From an uncultured Bacteroidia bacterium (GTDB lineage: Bacteria; Bacteroidota; Bacteroidia; Bacteroidales; Prolixibacteraceae), in NCBI GenBank assembly GCA_903904515.1, contig CAIVCR010000068.1:53814-117813 (forward strand): a stretch of 64,000 bases of DNA, written 5' to 3'. Shown here piece by piece: positions 42,577-51,633 of the stretch. Under the pieces are notes generated by a model. It searched no databases and was not told where the DNA came from. It saw only the letters and a program-made list of their open reading frames with translations. The stretch's first letter is position 1, and every line of letters begins with the position of its first letter. The position numbers and the translations under genes are program-made.

Positions 42577-44070
42577 TTATTTATTTAATAAAAAGGTAGT
42601 TATACTCTCCGAAGGAACTACGATTGGTTCCCTGGATGAAATGGGTACAGTTCCTGAAAGACTCTTATTTTGAGAAGTCTCCCAACCAGTAAGGGTTCCC
42701 AGTGGAAGGTTTTTCAATGTAATGGACTGCTTTTCGGCTTTCATATTTATCACGACAATAACTATTCCGTCCGACCCTATATTCCTGTAAGCTGAAACAA
42801 AAACTGCTTTATTAAGCTTACCCTTCACCTCTACTCTTACAGCTCCAGGTTTAATAAACTGACTAAAGTTCCCCAATGCCCACATGGTTTTTGAGTCAGC
42901 AAGTCCAGTGCCATTCCTGTTAGCATATACAAGTCCGTCTTTAAAATCAGCTGTCGAAATCCCGAGCCACCAGCACCAGGCTGCTGCATTTCCAAAAACC
43001 AGGTCATGATGAATAACCCTCGCAATATACAGGGCTGTGTGCATTCCCATGTCACGACCACCACCTGTAATTTCTTTTGTTGTTCTAAGGATGCAATACT
43101 CCGACATCCAGTATTCCAGATCATGGCGTGAGCAAACACGTGCAGTCTTTTTTCTCACCTTTCTATTAATCCAGAGCGGCCATTCGGTAAAGTAACTATG
43201 AGCACAGATTTGTTTGGCAACCTGATACTGGTCCCCAATATAGGTATCCTTCCCTTTTTTAAAAAAACTATTGATCTCGTTTTGTCTGCCTGGTTTAAAT
43301 TTATAGCCGGGATTTGCAAAGATTAAAAGACCGCTTTCCGGAATCTGAATCTTTGTATTGATTTGATTATCTATAAGTTTTCGATTTAATTCCCTGGTAA
43401 TATTGGCGATTTGAAGGGTTTTGTATGGATTTCCCTCCTGACCAGTGTCGCACCATCCCCACTCCGGTTCATTTACAGGGCTTATATAATTGAAATGGAT
43501 TTTTTCCTTCTCAAAATATTGAAGTGAGCGGGTAATATAATCGGCAAAAGGTTCAACTTTATCAGGTGCCAGATTTGACTCTCCGCAAATACCGGAAAAT
43601 GCCTTGCCGTTGCGTGTCAGACTCACAGGAGGAGAGTTACAGAACATAACAAGATTCTCCAATCCCCTTGTTTTCGCAGCTTTTAATAGCCATTGAGCCC
43701 CCAATTGTTTTCGAAAATTATAGGTGCCATCTGCATTCAGAAAAGATTCAGCCCGTCGGTAGGGGTCACCAATAAGGCTGCTGTCACCCTGCTCTGAACT
43801 TCCTGCTCCAAGGTTGTATCTCCAGATTGATAGTCCAATTCCCTTGTATGACCCATCAGGTTGTGCTTCCTTACTGAACAGCCAGTCGGCGACGATGTTC
43901 CTGGCTGAGTCGTTCCAGAGCTGAACCAGGTCGTTGCTCCAGGCATCGGAGGCTCCAAATCCACTGATTGTTTGAAAAGTTTTTGATTCGTCAATTTTGA
44001 AAACCAGTTGAGCCGGGGCAGAGAGGTTAATCAAAGTGACCAAAAGCAGGATTGGTAATATCGTTTTCAT
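42577..44070 (-). CDS. GH30-family glycoside hydrolase
   Basis: 497 residues with a signal peptide (LPILLLVTLINLSAPAQ). GH30 features: FQTISGFGASDAWS at the barrel start, GLSIWRYNLGAGSSEQG, the acid/base in NYISPVNEPEWGWCD and the nucleophile in LEYWMSEYCILR; LVMFCNSPPVSLTRNG is also typical. A C-terminal beta domain follows (VFVSAYRNIGSDGIVIVVIN). GH30 includes glucosylceramidase, beta-1,6-glucanase, xylanase and beta-1,6-galactanase subfamilies; the start suggests the endo-beta-1,6-galactanase side, but this is uncertain. 32 bp upstream of GH92. Confidence 0.88.
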   Translation of the reverse strand: MKTILPILLLVTLINLSAPAQLVFKIDESKTFQTISGFGASDAWSNDLVQLWNDSARNIVADWLFSKEAQPDGSYKGIGLSIWRYNLGAGSSEQGDSSLIGDPYRRAESFLNADGTYNFRKQLGAQWLLKAAKTRGLENLVMFCNSPPVSLTRNGKAFSGICGESNLAPDKVEPFADYITRSLQYFEKEKIHFNYISPVNEPEWGWCDTGQEGNPYKTLQIANITRELNRKLIDNQINTKIQIPESGLLIFANPGYKFKPGRQNEINSFFKKGKDTYIGDQYQVAKQICAHSYFTEWPLWINRKVRKKTARVCSRHDLEYWMSEYCILRTTKEITGGGRDMGMHTALYIARVIHHDLVFGNAAAWCWWLGISTADFKDGLVYANRNGTGLADSKTMWALGNFSQFIKPGAVRVEVKGKLNKAVFVSAYRNIGSDGIVIVVINMKAEKQSITLKNLPLGTLTGWETSQNKSLSGTVPISSREPIVVPSESITTFLLNK

Positions 44071-44182
44071 CCAGGGTCTGATTAGAGTTTACTGAAATTT
44101 AATTGGAAGGCCTTTCTTCTAAAAACCGCAAAGTACTCGTGAATTGTGAAACTCCAACCTCAAAACAGATAACGTTAAAAAA

Positions 44183-44242
44183 TCACGCAAAGGCGCTAAG
44201 ACGCAAAGGAATAAAACTTTGCGACTTTGCGGCTTTGCGTGA
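44183..44242. repeat. Inverted repeat of the acgcaaag type
   Basis: tcacgcaaaggcgctaagac (44183) and the matching ctttgcgactttgcggcttt arm ending at 44242 pair at 23 of 26 positions. From memory, acgcaaag-type palindromes are common in Bacteroidota; here it may end the transcript of the small exported protein at 44255. Confidence 0.75.
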
Positions 44243-44254
44243 GAAAAAGAATTA

Positions 44255-44623
44255 TTAAAGTTTCTTAACAGCAGTCAGATCTAGAAGACCGTCCGGCGCA
44301 TCTACTTTACCGGTAAGCTTCGAATTTTCAACTTTAGCTGTAACTTTAATATCGTTTCCATCGATATTGAACGCAAATTTGAGAACATCTTTGGCGAAAA
44401 CAAGTTCTGAAACTTTAAGTTCCTGGCCATCTTCAAAAACAACTTTCCCGGAAAGTACACCATTCGCCTCAGAAACGACAAAAGAACTTTTAACATATTC
44501 GTAAGGTGCATCAGCCACTGCCACCTTCCAGGTTCCAAGGACACTTTTATTGTCATTGGCAAAACTCCTCTGAGTTGCAAATACAAAAGCGAGAACCATC
44601 AAAACAAACGTTACTTTTTTCAT
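44255..44623 (-). CDS. Small exported protein, paralogue A of a duplicated pair
   Basis: 122 residues; signal peptide TFVLMVLAFVFATQRSFA, then a mature domain of about 100 residues rich in beta strands: GTWKVAVADAPYEYVKSSFVV, GKVVFEDGQELKVSEL and KVTAKVENSKLTGKVDAPDG. The fold looks like a small lipocalin-like or immunoglobulin-like barrel; no named family recognised. By eye it differs from the protein at 45831 at only about 14 of 122 positions. Both lie in the PUL and flank the LytTR gene. It may sense or bind part of the glycan, but this is speculative. Confidence 0.7.
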   Translation of the reverse strand: MKKVTFVLMVLAFVFATQRSFANDNKSVLGTWKVAVADAPYEYVKSSFVVSEANGVLSGKVVFEDGQELKVSELVFAKDVLKFAFNIDGNDIKVTAKVENSKLTGKVDAPDGLLDLTAVKKL

Positions 44624-44839
44624 AAAACCATTTTTTTAATTAAATAATAAATAATTTCACCAACACTGTCACAACCAATTCTGTGGATTTCACAACCACT
44701 AATTTAGTTTGTGACGTTATTGAATCCGTGGCAAATATAATCAGGCTGATACCGCAAAAATGGCTTCAGGGGTGAATTTCCATTATCGGGTATAGGTTTC
44801 ACAAAATGGGATTAAGCGCTACAATCTCCGGAAGTTCAT

Positions 44840-45703
44840 TTACCTTTTCCGGATCGAGCCGGCAATGAAGGCTTCATAAAACGTTGGGGAGGCAGGGATC
44901 CTGAGTCCATAAGGCAAATATAAAAGATAGCGTTTAGGTTCCTTCTTGACTTGTCGTATCCTCTCAGTATGAACCATAAATGAGCGGTGACAGCGAAGGA
45001 TACCAAATTGTTTCAACCCTGCTTCAAGATTTTTAAGGCTATTTCTAAGGATTTGTTTTTGCACACTGTCAAGTTCAAAAAAATAAATTATTACATAATT
45101 ATCCGCAGCCTCAAGGTACAAAAGATCCTCCACCTTTATACCAAATTTAAAATTCCCATTCTCGTCATTGAATGAAACCAGTGAACTCGCCTGGTCGTTA
45201 TTTCCTTCACTACTATAAACGCCAATTTTCTTAGGGGTGAAAATACGGTTGATCAGCAATGAAAATGTATATGCCAAACCTGCAATCAGGGTAGTATATC
45301 TGAATGTAGACCCAATTTCGCTCCGGAAATTCCTTATGGATAATTCGTCAATCGCAAATAGAAAATTAAATATAAGAGTAAGAACAAAAATCTCACCCAA
45401 AGACCAAAAGCAAAAGTCTAAAATTCTAAAATGCAACGAACCTGTGACGGGACGTACCACAAATTGTGATAAGCCAATAACCAAAATTGATATTAAGCCA
45501 AAACTACTATAAAATAATCCCTCCCAGCGTCCGGGAATATCAAACCACCTGTCGATATTAAAAGGTTTGAAGATATTAATAAACAGAATAACAAATATGC
45601 CATTAACAATCACAAATCTTAATCGTTGGGGAATTGTATCGAGTAGCCCCAAAGGGGCATATAAAAAGGCCTTTAACCTGATAAATAACTGAAGAAACCA
45701 CAT
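44840..45703 (-). CDS. Membrane-anchored LytTR transcription regulator
   Basis: 287 residues. Four hydrophobic helices fill the first 170 residues (FVIVNGIFVILFINIF; SFGLISILVIGLS; LGEIFVLTLIFNFLFAI; TTLIAGLAYTFSLLI), then comes a LytTR DNA-binding domain: FGIKVEDLLYLEAADNYVIIYF, RNSLKNLEAGL, FGILRCHRSFMVH. LytTR proteins bind direct repeats upstream of target promoters. Membrane-bound LytTR proteins without a receiver domain are common in Bacteroidota and may sense membrane or periplasmic signals. It lies between the two near-identical small exported proteins, which are candidate ligands or targets. Not a two-component partner: no LytS kinase nearby. Confidence 0.88.
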   Translation of the reverse strand: MWFLQLFIRLKAFLYAPLGLLDTIPQRLRFVIVNGIFVILFINIFKPFNIDRWFDIPGRWEGLFYSSFGLISILVIGLSQFVVRPVTGSLHFRILDFCFWSLGEIFVLTLIFNFLFAIDELSIRNFRSEIGSTFRYTTLIAGLAYTFSLLINRIFTPKKIGVYSSEGNNDQASSLVSFNDENGNFKFGIKVEDLLYLEAADNYVIIYFFELDSVQKQILRNSLKNLEAGLKQFGILRCHRSFMVHTERIRQVKKEPKRYLLYLPYGLRIPASPTFYEAFIAGSIRKR

Positions 45704-45830
45704 TCTTTTAGGATTGAAAATTTAAAGATATTAAATTTTCAATAGATTCAATTCCAGTAAATCAAAATCAAAGGAAGGAATTCCTGTTTAAACAGGTTTA
45801 TTCCATCCGGGAGTATAATCAGACGACAAT

Positions 45831-46199
45831 TTACTGTTTCTTTACAGCAGTCAGATCGAGGATTCCGTCAGGTGCATCAACTTTACCTGTCAGTTTCGAA
45901 TCTCCGACTTTAGCCGTTACTTTAATATCATTTCCATCTATATTGACCGCAAATTTGATAACATCCTTAGCAAATTCAAGATTGGACACTTTAAGTTCCT
46001 GGCCATCTTCAAAAACCACTTTCCCGGACAGGATGCCTTTCACCTCAGAAACGACAAAGGAACTTTTCACATATTCGTAAGGGGCATCAGCTACTGCGAC
46101 TTTCCAGGTTCCCAGGACATTTTTGTTGTCGGCGGCAAAACTCTGCTGAGTTGCAAATACAAAAGCGAGAACCATCAAAACAAACGTTACTTTTTTCAT
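45831..46199 (-). CDS. Small exported protein, paralogue B
   Basis: 122 residues, same layout as the gene at 44255: signal peptide TFVLMVLAFVFATQQSFA, then GTWKVAVADAPYEYVKSSFVV and the DGQELKVSNLEFAKDV stretch. Changes from paralogue A are mostly conservative. The upstream 20 bp of both genes also resemble each other, so a block of at least 380 bp was duplicated. Located 43 bp downstream of the GH29 gene and probably transcribed with it. Function unknown. Confidence 0.7.
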   Translation of the reverse strand: MKKVTFVLMVLAFVFATQQSFAADNKNVLGTWKVAVADAPYEYVKSSFVVSEVKGILSGKVVFEDGQELKVSNLEFAKDVIKFAVNIDGNDIKVTAKVGDSKLTGKVDAPDGILDLTAVKKQ

Positions 46200-46242
46200 A
46201 CAATCACTTTTTTAAATTAATAAATAACAAGAACATAGAATA

Positions 46243-47277
46243 TTAATCAACAATAAAGTCAGGCATAATCTCTTCACCTTCCGGAACAAGATAAATGGCG
46301 TATACCTTCCCTGATTTTCCTTGTGTAAATCTGATATTTCCATCGGCGAACTTTTCAGTGCCTCGTGTATTATAAATCGCAACATGATTCAGATTCATCC
46401 AGCCTGATATCTCCCGTAAGCGGTTATAAGCTTCCTGATGCCATTCCCCGTCTGGACCGGGACCAATATTCAAAAGAAGGTTTCCCCCTTTAGAAACAAC
46501 ATCGACAAGAGAATGAATAAGTTGTCGTGCAGATTTATAACTCTCTTTAGGATTGAACGACCAGCTCCCCCCCATGGTAAGGCAGGTTTCCCAGGGATAA
46601 GGAAGATAGGCAGTAGGAATTACCTGCTCAGGGGTCATGTAATTCTGGTTTGGACCATCTGCAAAACGGTCTACCACGATGATACCGGGTTGTTTCCGTC
46701 GGGCATTGGCTACAATCTGATCCATCTTCAGATCCTGGTTCTGCGGAACACGTAACTGAGTGTATCCATGCTGACGAAAAATGCCATCCAATGTTACCGA
46801 AAAAATCAGCTCTTCAGGTTTTAATGAATTTACCCAACCGCCATCGAACCATAGGATATCCAGCTTGCCGTAATTGGAACATAACTCATCAATTTGGGTA
46901 TGTGTAAAATCAACAAATTTCTGCCATCTTTCGGGATATTTAGTGGTGCTGTAATTCGCATTCCGGTCAGGGGTAGAAAATTTTGGCCACCAGAAATATT
47001 CGGAGTTCCAGTCAGGTTTTGAAAAGTAGGCTCCCGTCATCATCCCTTCATTCCGAAAAGCGTCATCTTCAGCACAAATTGACCACGATTCGACGACACC
47101 CTTCTGACTATAAGGTCCCCAATGCATCATCAGACCAAATTTGGAATCCTGCCATTTACTGAAATTTTCGGCCACAGCTGCATCATCCGGCTTTACCCAT
47201 GAACCTTGGGATTCCTGGGCAGACAGAGGGAATGACAATAAAATTGATCCAATCAAAATATAAAAAAGTCTCCTCAT
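46243..47277 (-). CDS. GH29 alpha-L-fucosidase, apparently internally deleted and C-terminally truncated
   Basis: 344 residues with a signal peptide (LFYILIGSILLSFPLSAQ). GH29 features remain: WQDSKFGLMMHWGPYSQKGVVESWSI, GMMTGAYFSKPDWN, and the nucleophile Asp in KLDILWFDGGWV. Between SWSICAED and DAFRNEGMM about 70 residues that full-length enzymes carry are missing, including the HHDGF motif that lines the fucose site; the junction is in frame. The C-terminal beta-sandwich is also absent: the protein ends YAIYLVPEGEEIMPDFIVD. The gene starts with an ATGA overlap from a hydrolase stub. It is likely inactive or altered. Length comparison is from memory. Confidence 0.75.
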   Translation of the reverse strand: MRRLFYILIGSILLSFPLSAQESQGSWVKPDDAAVAENFSKWQDSKFGLMMHWGPYSQKGVVESWSICAEDDAFRNEGMMTGAYFSKPDWNSEYFWWPKFSTPDRNANYSTTKYPERWQKFVDFTHTQIDELCSNYGKLDILWFDGGWVNSLKPEELIFSVTLDGIFRQHGYTQLRVPQNQDLKMDQIVANARRKQPGIIVVDRFADGPNQNYMTPEQVIPTAYLPYPWETCLTMGGSWSFNPKESYKSARQLIHSLVDVVSKGGNLLLNIGPGPDGEWHQEAYNRLREISGWMNLNHVAIYNTRGTEKFADGNIRFTQGKSGKVYAIYLVPEGEEIMPDFIVD

Positions 47278-47414
47278 TTTGCGGGCATATATTTTTCAAA
47301 CCAATTTACACAGGCTTCATCATCCAAATTCTTGGGAGCCCAGCGGTGTGCAGCTCCATCCTTAAGTATAAGTTCGCACGGAACATTATTTTCTTTCAAT
47401 AGTAATTGATGCAT
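47274..47414 (-). pseudogene. 3' remnant of an alpha/beta-hydrolase (esterase) gene
   Basis: Hand-translated, 46 codons: MHQLLLKENNVPCELILKDG, AAHRWAPKN, then EACVNWFEKYMPAK. This is the C-terminal pattern of dienelactone-hydrolase-like esterases, with the catalytic His expected at AAHRW. Its stop overlaps the fucosidase start as ATGA, the way intact operon genes do, but the rest of the enzyme (Ser and Asp) is missing: upstream it runs into the GH5 gene in another frame. So an esterase gene was probably deleted between GH5 and GH29. Confidence 0.55.
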
Positions 47415-49026
47415 GGTCACTCCGAAGAATGAATTCGATTGTTCGTTGAATAGATCTTCCGGAAACCGGAATGATTAGGTAACCCCCATCACTATTTTCA
47501 ATAACCTGAATTACAGCACTTTTTCCTTCAGGAGAAAGTTTTATGCTCTCCTTTACGACACCTCTCAGATCAGGTATATAAATTACTGTCGGTTGAACTA
47601 TATTGTCTTTTTCCTCCCAGATACAATTAAAAGTAGCTGTTTTGTAATTCATGGAATAAGAGATTAAGTTTCCGGCAGTAAACTGAGGAAATGGCCTTAG
47701 CAGAGCTTCTTTAAAGCACGCTTTGCTCCCCATCGTTGATCCGTACGCCCAATAGGTATTCCCGAATTTGAACCGTTCAAAAAGGGAAAGGATAAACCTG
47801 GCAGGTGGAATAGAAGAGGCTTCCATAGCATAAAATGCCCCCCATTCACCAATAAGAACAGGCACATTCATCCTTTTGGAAGTTTCCTGAATTCTGCTGA
47901 AGATTAATTCCACTCTTTCATTACTTTGATTATCTGCCTCTTTTGTATCAACAATTAAATCATACGCATGGGCAGCATAAGCCTGCTGAGATTCCCGCTC
48001 TCCATTTTTACATTTCACAGGTTCAATTGAGGTTCTTATGCCTGTATTTGAAAAATACCCATGTTCGAGGAAAATAATATGGGTGGAATCTGCTAATCGG
48101 ATTGCGTCGGTGGCACGCTGGTAAAAAGATTGCAAATTTGTCGTTTCAAATTGTTTGACAGGCTCAATTGCTGCATCAATAATCCTCGAATATTTATCGG
48201 CCTTTTCAAGTTTTTTGAGCACTTTCAATCTCGATTGTTCATCAGCCCACATCATCATTAACTCCTGTTCACCAGGCGGAGCCTGACCTGTCTCCTCAGC
48301 CAGGATTTTTGCATATTCGGTTAAAATAAGAGGCAAAACCATATTTGCATTCGAGCCATTAAACGGCTCGTTCATAATGTCATATCCAATAACATTTTTA
48401 TACCTTGAAAACCGTTTCGCTACGTGTTTCCACATGTTAATATAATGATCCTGCACCCCTACGCCATCAGAAACGGGTTTATTCGCCCAGAAATTATCGA
48501 AAGAGTGTTGCACTGCACCACTTATCAGATAAGCGTCGCTCCAGATTGCACCTGTCTGGTGTGGTTGCAGATCATCAAGTGTGGCCCAAAGCGGAGCTCC
48601 ATCTGAGAATTTCCTGCTATAGAGGTCCTGATGCATGTCGAGCATGATATAAATATGGTTATCTCCGGCCCATTTAACCTTTTTCTCCATGGCATCCAGG
48701 TATTTTTCATCATATTTCCCAGGCTCAGGTTCGACTCCGTCCCAGATTAATCCAAGTCTAAGACAATTAATTCCCCAATTCCGGAACCGGGTATATACCT
48801 CAACTGAGTCTTTGATAAGGTAATTCCCAGCCGGGTTTTTATCCACATAGTTGAACCCGCTGAAGATCACCTGGCGACCGAATGCATCAACAAATTTGGT
48901 GTCCTGGACCTGAATAATTCCACCATCGTAAGCTTCAAGGGACACCCCGGCTTCATGTTTTGAAAGATGGCATGCTCCGAAAATACAAGCCAACAACACA
49001 ATAAAAATTGAATGTATTTGCTTCAT
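47386..49026 (-). CDS. GH5 glycoside hydrolase of the endoglycoceramidase type, lipoprotein
   Basis: 546 residues. A lipobox (VLLACIFGAC) makes it a likely surface lipoprotein. The barrel has the acid/base Glu220 in GYDIMNEPF and nucleophile Glu393 in VLIGEWGAF. LIWDGVEPEPGKYDEKYLD and YIMLDMHQDLYSRKFSDGAP, with the insertion after HQD, resemble endoglycoceramidases (EGCase), which cut the bond between oligosaccharide and ceramide; a C-terminal beta domain follows. In a Bacteroidota PUL, related GH5 proteins also act on other beta-glucosides. A lipid-linked or sphingolipid-like substrate is therefore possible but unproven. It follows the PKD lipoprotein gene in the operon. Confidence 0.85.
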   Translation of the reverse strand: MKQIHSIFIVLLACIFGACHLSKHEAGVSLEAYDGGIIQVQDTKFVDAFGRQVIFSGFNYVDKNPAGNYLIKDSVEVYTRFRNWGINCLRLGLIWDGVEPEPGKYDEKYLDAMEKKVKWAGDNHIYIMLDMHQDLYSRKFSDGAPLWATLDDLQPHQTGAIWSDAYLISGAVQHSFDNFWANKPVSDGVGVQDHYINMWKHVAKRFSRYKNVIGYDIMNEPFNGSNANMVLPLILTEYAKILAEETGQAPPGEQELMMMWADEQSRLKVLKKLEKADKYSRIIDAAIEPVKQFETTNLQSFYQRATDAIRLADSTHIIFLEHGYFSNTGIRTSIEPVKCKNGERESQQAYAAHAYDLIVDTKEADNQSNERVELIFSRIQETSKRMNVPVLIGEWGAFYAMEASSIPPARFILSLFERFKFGNTYWAYGSTMGSKACFKEALLRPFPQFTAGNLISYSMNYKTATFNCIWEEKDNIVQPTVIYIPDLRGVVKESIKLSPEGKSAVIQVIENSDGGYLIIPVSGRSIQRTIEFILRSDHASITIERK

Positions 49027-49150
49027 TTATCAGTAATATAATAACTTAATCAAAAAATGCAGTCTCAAATTACGACATAATAATCTTAAAACACAGTTTG
49101 CTATGCCTATTGCTCAAATTCAGGAAAATTGATTTTACCGTCTCTTACCT

Positions 49151-50092
49151 TTACTTCTTAACCTCGAACGTGAGGTGCATCAGCAGTGCAGGTAAAAAGA
49201 CATATTCCGGATCGTACGGGTAACTACAGAGAAATAAGGCAACGTTCATTTTTTCAGATGACACTTCCTTGATGACAAATTGTGCAGTTGTCGGAAAATC
49301 AAGAATACCAAAATAGGCGCCTGAAGATAGACTTACCCAATTTTTCCCTGTAATGGTTATATTTCCATGAACAGGAGGCGCATCGGTGGTATTTGGGTCA
49401 GTGATTGCATCAACAACAAGATTATCGGAATGAAGTTCCCAGGTCGAGGCAGAAGGCTCGAATGCGGCCTGGCACAATCCGACATCTTCGGAATACCCCC
49501 CGCTTATAGTGCCCGTAGCCATACCATAGATAAGTCCGGCAAGTGCACTACCATTCTTAACGCTCATTTTATAAGTGCCGTCAAAGTAGAACGTGTATTC
49601 ATTATCGTACTCATCTCCCAAACCAACCATCTCAAGAACATTGTCAATACTGGGACGGACGATGGGCATTTCATTCATGACCGGTCCGGCACCATCCTTA
49701 CCAACATTGTACATTCTGCTCATCACCCATGTTTTTCCGTTAACCGCCTGGACTCCGCCGGTAAGAAGGTCTCTTAAGGAGGTAGCTTCAATCTTTATAA
49801 TTTTTGTGGTTGTAAATTCTCCTCCAGCACCTTTTACTGTAAGGGAAACGGAGTAATCTCCAAAACTTTCATACGTATGGACAGGTTTTTGATCAGTACT
49901 TGCAGAACTCCCGTCTCCGAAATTCCACGAATAGGTTGTGGCGTTTGCAATATGCGGATCAAAAGTTACCGTATACTTGTCAATCGTCCTGTAGATCTCT
50001 GCATTTGGCATAGGCGTCTCCTTCTTGCACGAGTAAAACATACCGGATGCAAAGACGGTTCCTAACAGGAATAAAAATATTTTTTTCTTCAT
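49151..50092 (-). CDS. PKD-domain lipoprotein (probable surface glycan-binding protein)
   Basis: I start at 50092 (MKKKIFLFLLGTVFASGMFYSC), which gives a lipoprotein signal; the ORF track start 17 codons upstream has no such feature and overlaps the SusD gene. After the Cys comes one PKD domain (ATTYSWNFGDGSSASTDQKPVHTYESFGDYSVSLTV), then about 200 residues of unrecognised beta-rich sequence (TFYFDGTYKMSVKNGS). Position directly after SusD fits a surface glycan-binding protein (SusE/F analogue), which usually carries PKD or Ig spacers. Stop of SusD is 27 bp upstream of this start. Confidence 0.78.
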   Translation of the reverse strand: MKKKIFLFLLGTVFASGMFYSCKKETPMPNAEIYRTIDKYTVTFDPHIANATTYSWNFGDGSSASTDQKPVHTYESFGDYSVSLTVKGAGGEFTTTKIIKIEATSLRDLLTGGVQAVNGKTWVMSRMYNVGKDGAGPVMNEMPIVRPSIDNVLEMVGLGDEYDNEYTFYFDGTYKMSVKNGSALAGLIYGMATGTISGGYSEDVGLCQAAFEPSASTWELHSDNLVVDAITDPNTTDAPPVHGNITITGKNWVSLSSGAYFGILDFPTTAQFVIKEVSSEKMNVALFLCSYPYDPEYVFLPALLMHLTFEVKK

Positions 50093-50118
50093 AATATCTT
50101 CAATGTTAATTGTTTGAT

Positions 50119-51594
50119 TCAATTTCCCCTTACATCCCACCAAACTGGTGTATCAATTTTATCAGGACCCTGGATTTTAACAGCGTCTTCCACATTTATC
50201 TGGTTGTTCAGATATTCATTCGATGCATATTTAAACCTTTTGGGAAGAAACCCGTTAGTAACACCCAATGAATAAATAGTGGCATCAGTCCTTTGTGCAA
50301 TTTCGGGATAACCGGTTCTTTTGATATTACTCCATGCCTCAAAGTAGTTAGGGATAAAAGCAATCCACATTTGAGTTCCAATTTGACGGAACCTATTCTC
50401 TGTCGAACCGTTTAATGTTGCTTCAGGCTGAGTCGCGAGAAATTCTGTAATGGCGTCCGGATTAACATTCCATTGCTGCAAATTTAACGTTGTTCCCTGC
50501 TGATAAAATTGGTTAGCATCGCCGGGTATCAGATTAAACAGAGCAGCCTCAGCCTTAAGAAACCACACTTCAGATGCACTCATCATATACTGTGACATCG
50601 ATTTGGAATAAAGCGCAGGCATTGGATCGGAATAGTCAGTCCACGTTACAAGACTATATGCCTGATCATTTAATCCATTCACTGCCCCCTTCCATTCGCC
50701 GGAACCATTTGGTTGCACGAATACATTCAATCGTGGATCATTAGTTCCCTTTAACCACTCGGTGAATTTTTCACTCATTTTATAATTTTGGGCTTTCCGA
50801 AGATCAAACCAGTGATTATAGAAATCACCATTGTCACTTTCCTGATGTTTGAGCTCAAAATTCTGATCGTTCGATTCGATGAGTGGCTGAGACATACATT
50901 CGGTAATTACTGAAGCGCTGGTTGAAGGATCTACGAACCGGGTTCTCATGGCGAGACGGAACCTCAATGAATTGGCAAAGCGAGCCCATTTAGTCAGATC
51001 ATTATTATATATCGGATCTGCACCTGCATAACCTTCCGCAGGATTCGCAGTTTTGAGAATTGCAATTGCCAGTTTCAACTTCGCGATCATATCGGCATAG
51101 ATTGCCTTCTGCCGATCGTATTTTGGATACTTAATGGTGCCTCCCTGTGATCCCTCGGTATAGGGAACATCACCCCAGCAATCGGTCGCCCGGGCAAAGT
51201 TGGTTATGGCGATAATCTGAGCCATTGCATTTCGCACCGGATTCTTCGTATCCCCGGTAGCGGTTAAGGCCAATACTTCGTTTATATAGCGCAAGGGGCC
51301 AATATAAATTGCGGAAAATAGCTCCTTGTACATATCCTGTGTATGGAAATCCTTGTATCCGTCAGCAGCCCGGTTTTCATTATTAGTGACAAAGATATGC
51401 GCATATTGGGCAGAGAATCTCAGTTCGTGGCTGCAATCCCAGAAGCTTTGCCGGATAGCAGTAGTAAAGAGATATTCATCAGGCAAAGCCGCAAGGGCCA
51501 GCGGATTAGTGTTCATTTCTGACAACGGTTTATTACAAGCAACAAAACCAGTGAACAAGGTTAATATTGCAACTATGTATTTAATTTTCTTCAT
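50119..51594 (-). CDS. SusD/RagB-family glycan-binding lipoprotein
   Basis: 491 residues with a lipobox (LTLFTGFVAC). TPR-like helices characteristic of SusD-like_2 proteins: YLFTTAIRQSFWDC, YINEVLALTATGDTKNPVRNAMAQI, AITNFARATDCWGDVPYTE, and the C-terminal RFRQIGTQMWIAFIPNYFEAWSNIKRTGYP. SusD lids the SusC channel and hands over oligosaccharides. Lies 40 bp downstream of SusC and forms the transport complex with it. Confidence 0.93.
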   Translation of the reverse strand: MKKIKYIVAILTLFTGFVACNKPLSEMNTNPLALAALPDEYLFTTAIRQSFWDCSHELRFSAQYAHIFVTNNENRAADGYKDFHTQDMYKELFSAIYIGPLRYINEVLALTATGDTKNPVRNAMAQIIAITNFARATDCWGDVPYTEGSQGGTIKYPKYDRQKAIYADMIAKLKLAIAILKTANPAEGYAGADPIYNNDLTKWARFANSLRFRLAMRTRFVDPSTSASVITECMSQPLIESNDQNFELKHQESDNGDFYNHWFDLRKAQNYKMSEKFTEWLKGTNDPRLNVFVQPNGSGEWKGAVNGLNDQAYSLVTWTDYSDPMPALYSKSMSQYMMSASEVWFLKAEAALFNLIPGDANQFYQQGTTLNLQQWNVNPDAITEFLATQPEATLNGSTENRFRQIGTQMWIAFIPNYFEAWSNIKRTGYPEIAQRTDATIYSLGVTNGFLPKRFKYASNEYLNNQINVEDAVKIQGPDKIDTPVWWDVRGN

Positions 51595-51633
51595 TTTACA
51601 TCTAATATTTGAATTGAAAACTAACCTTATATA

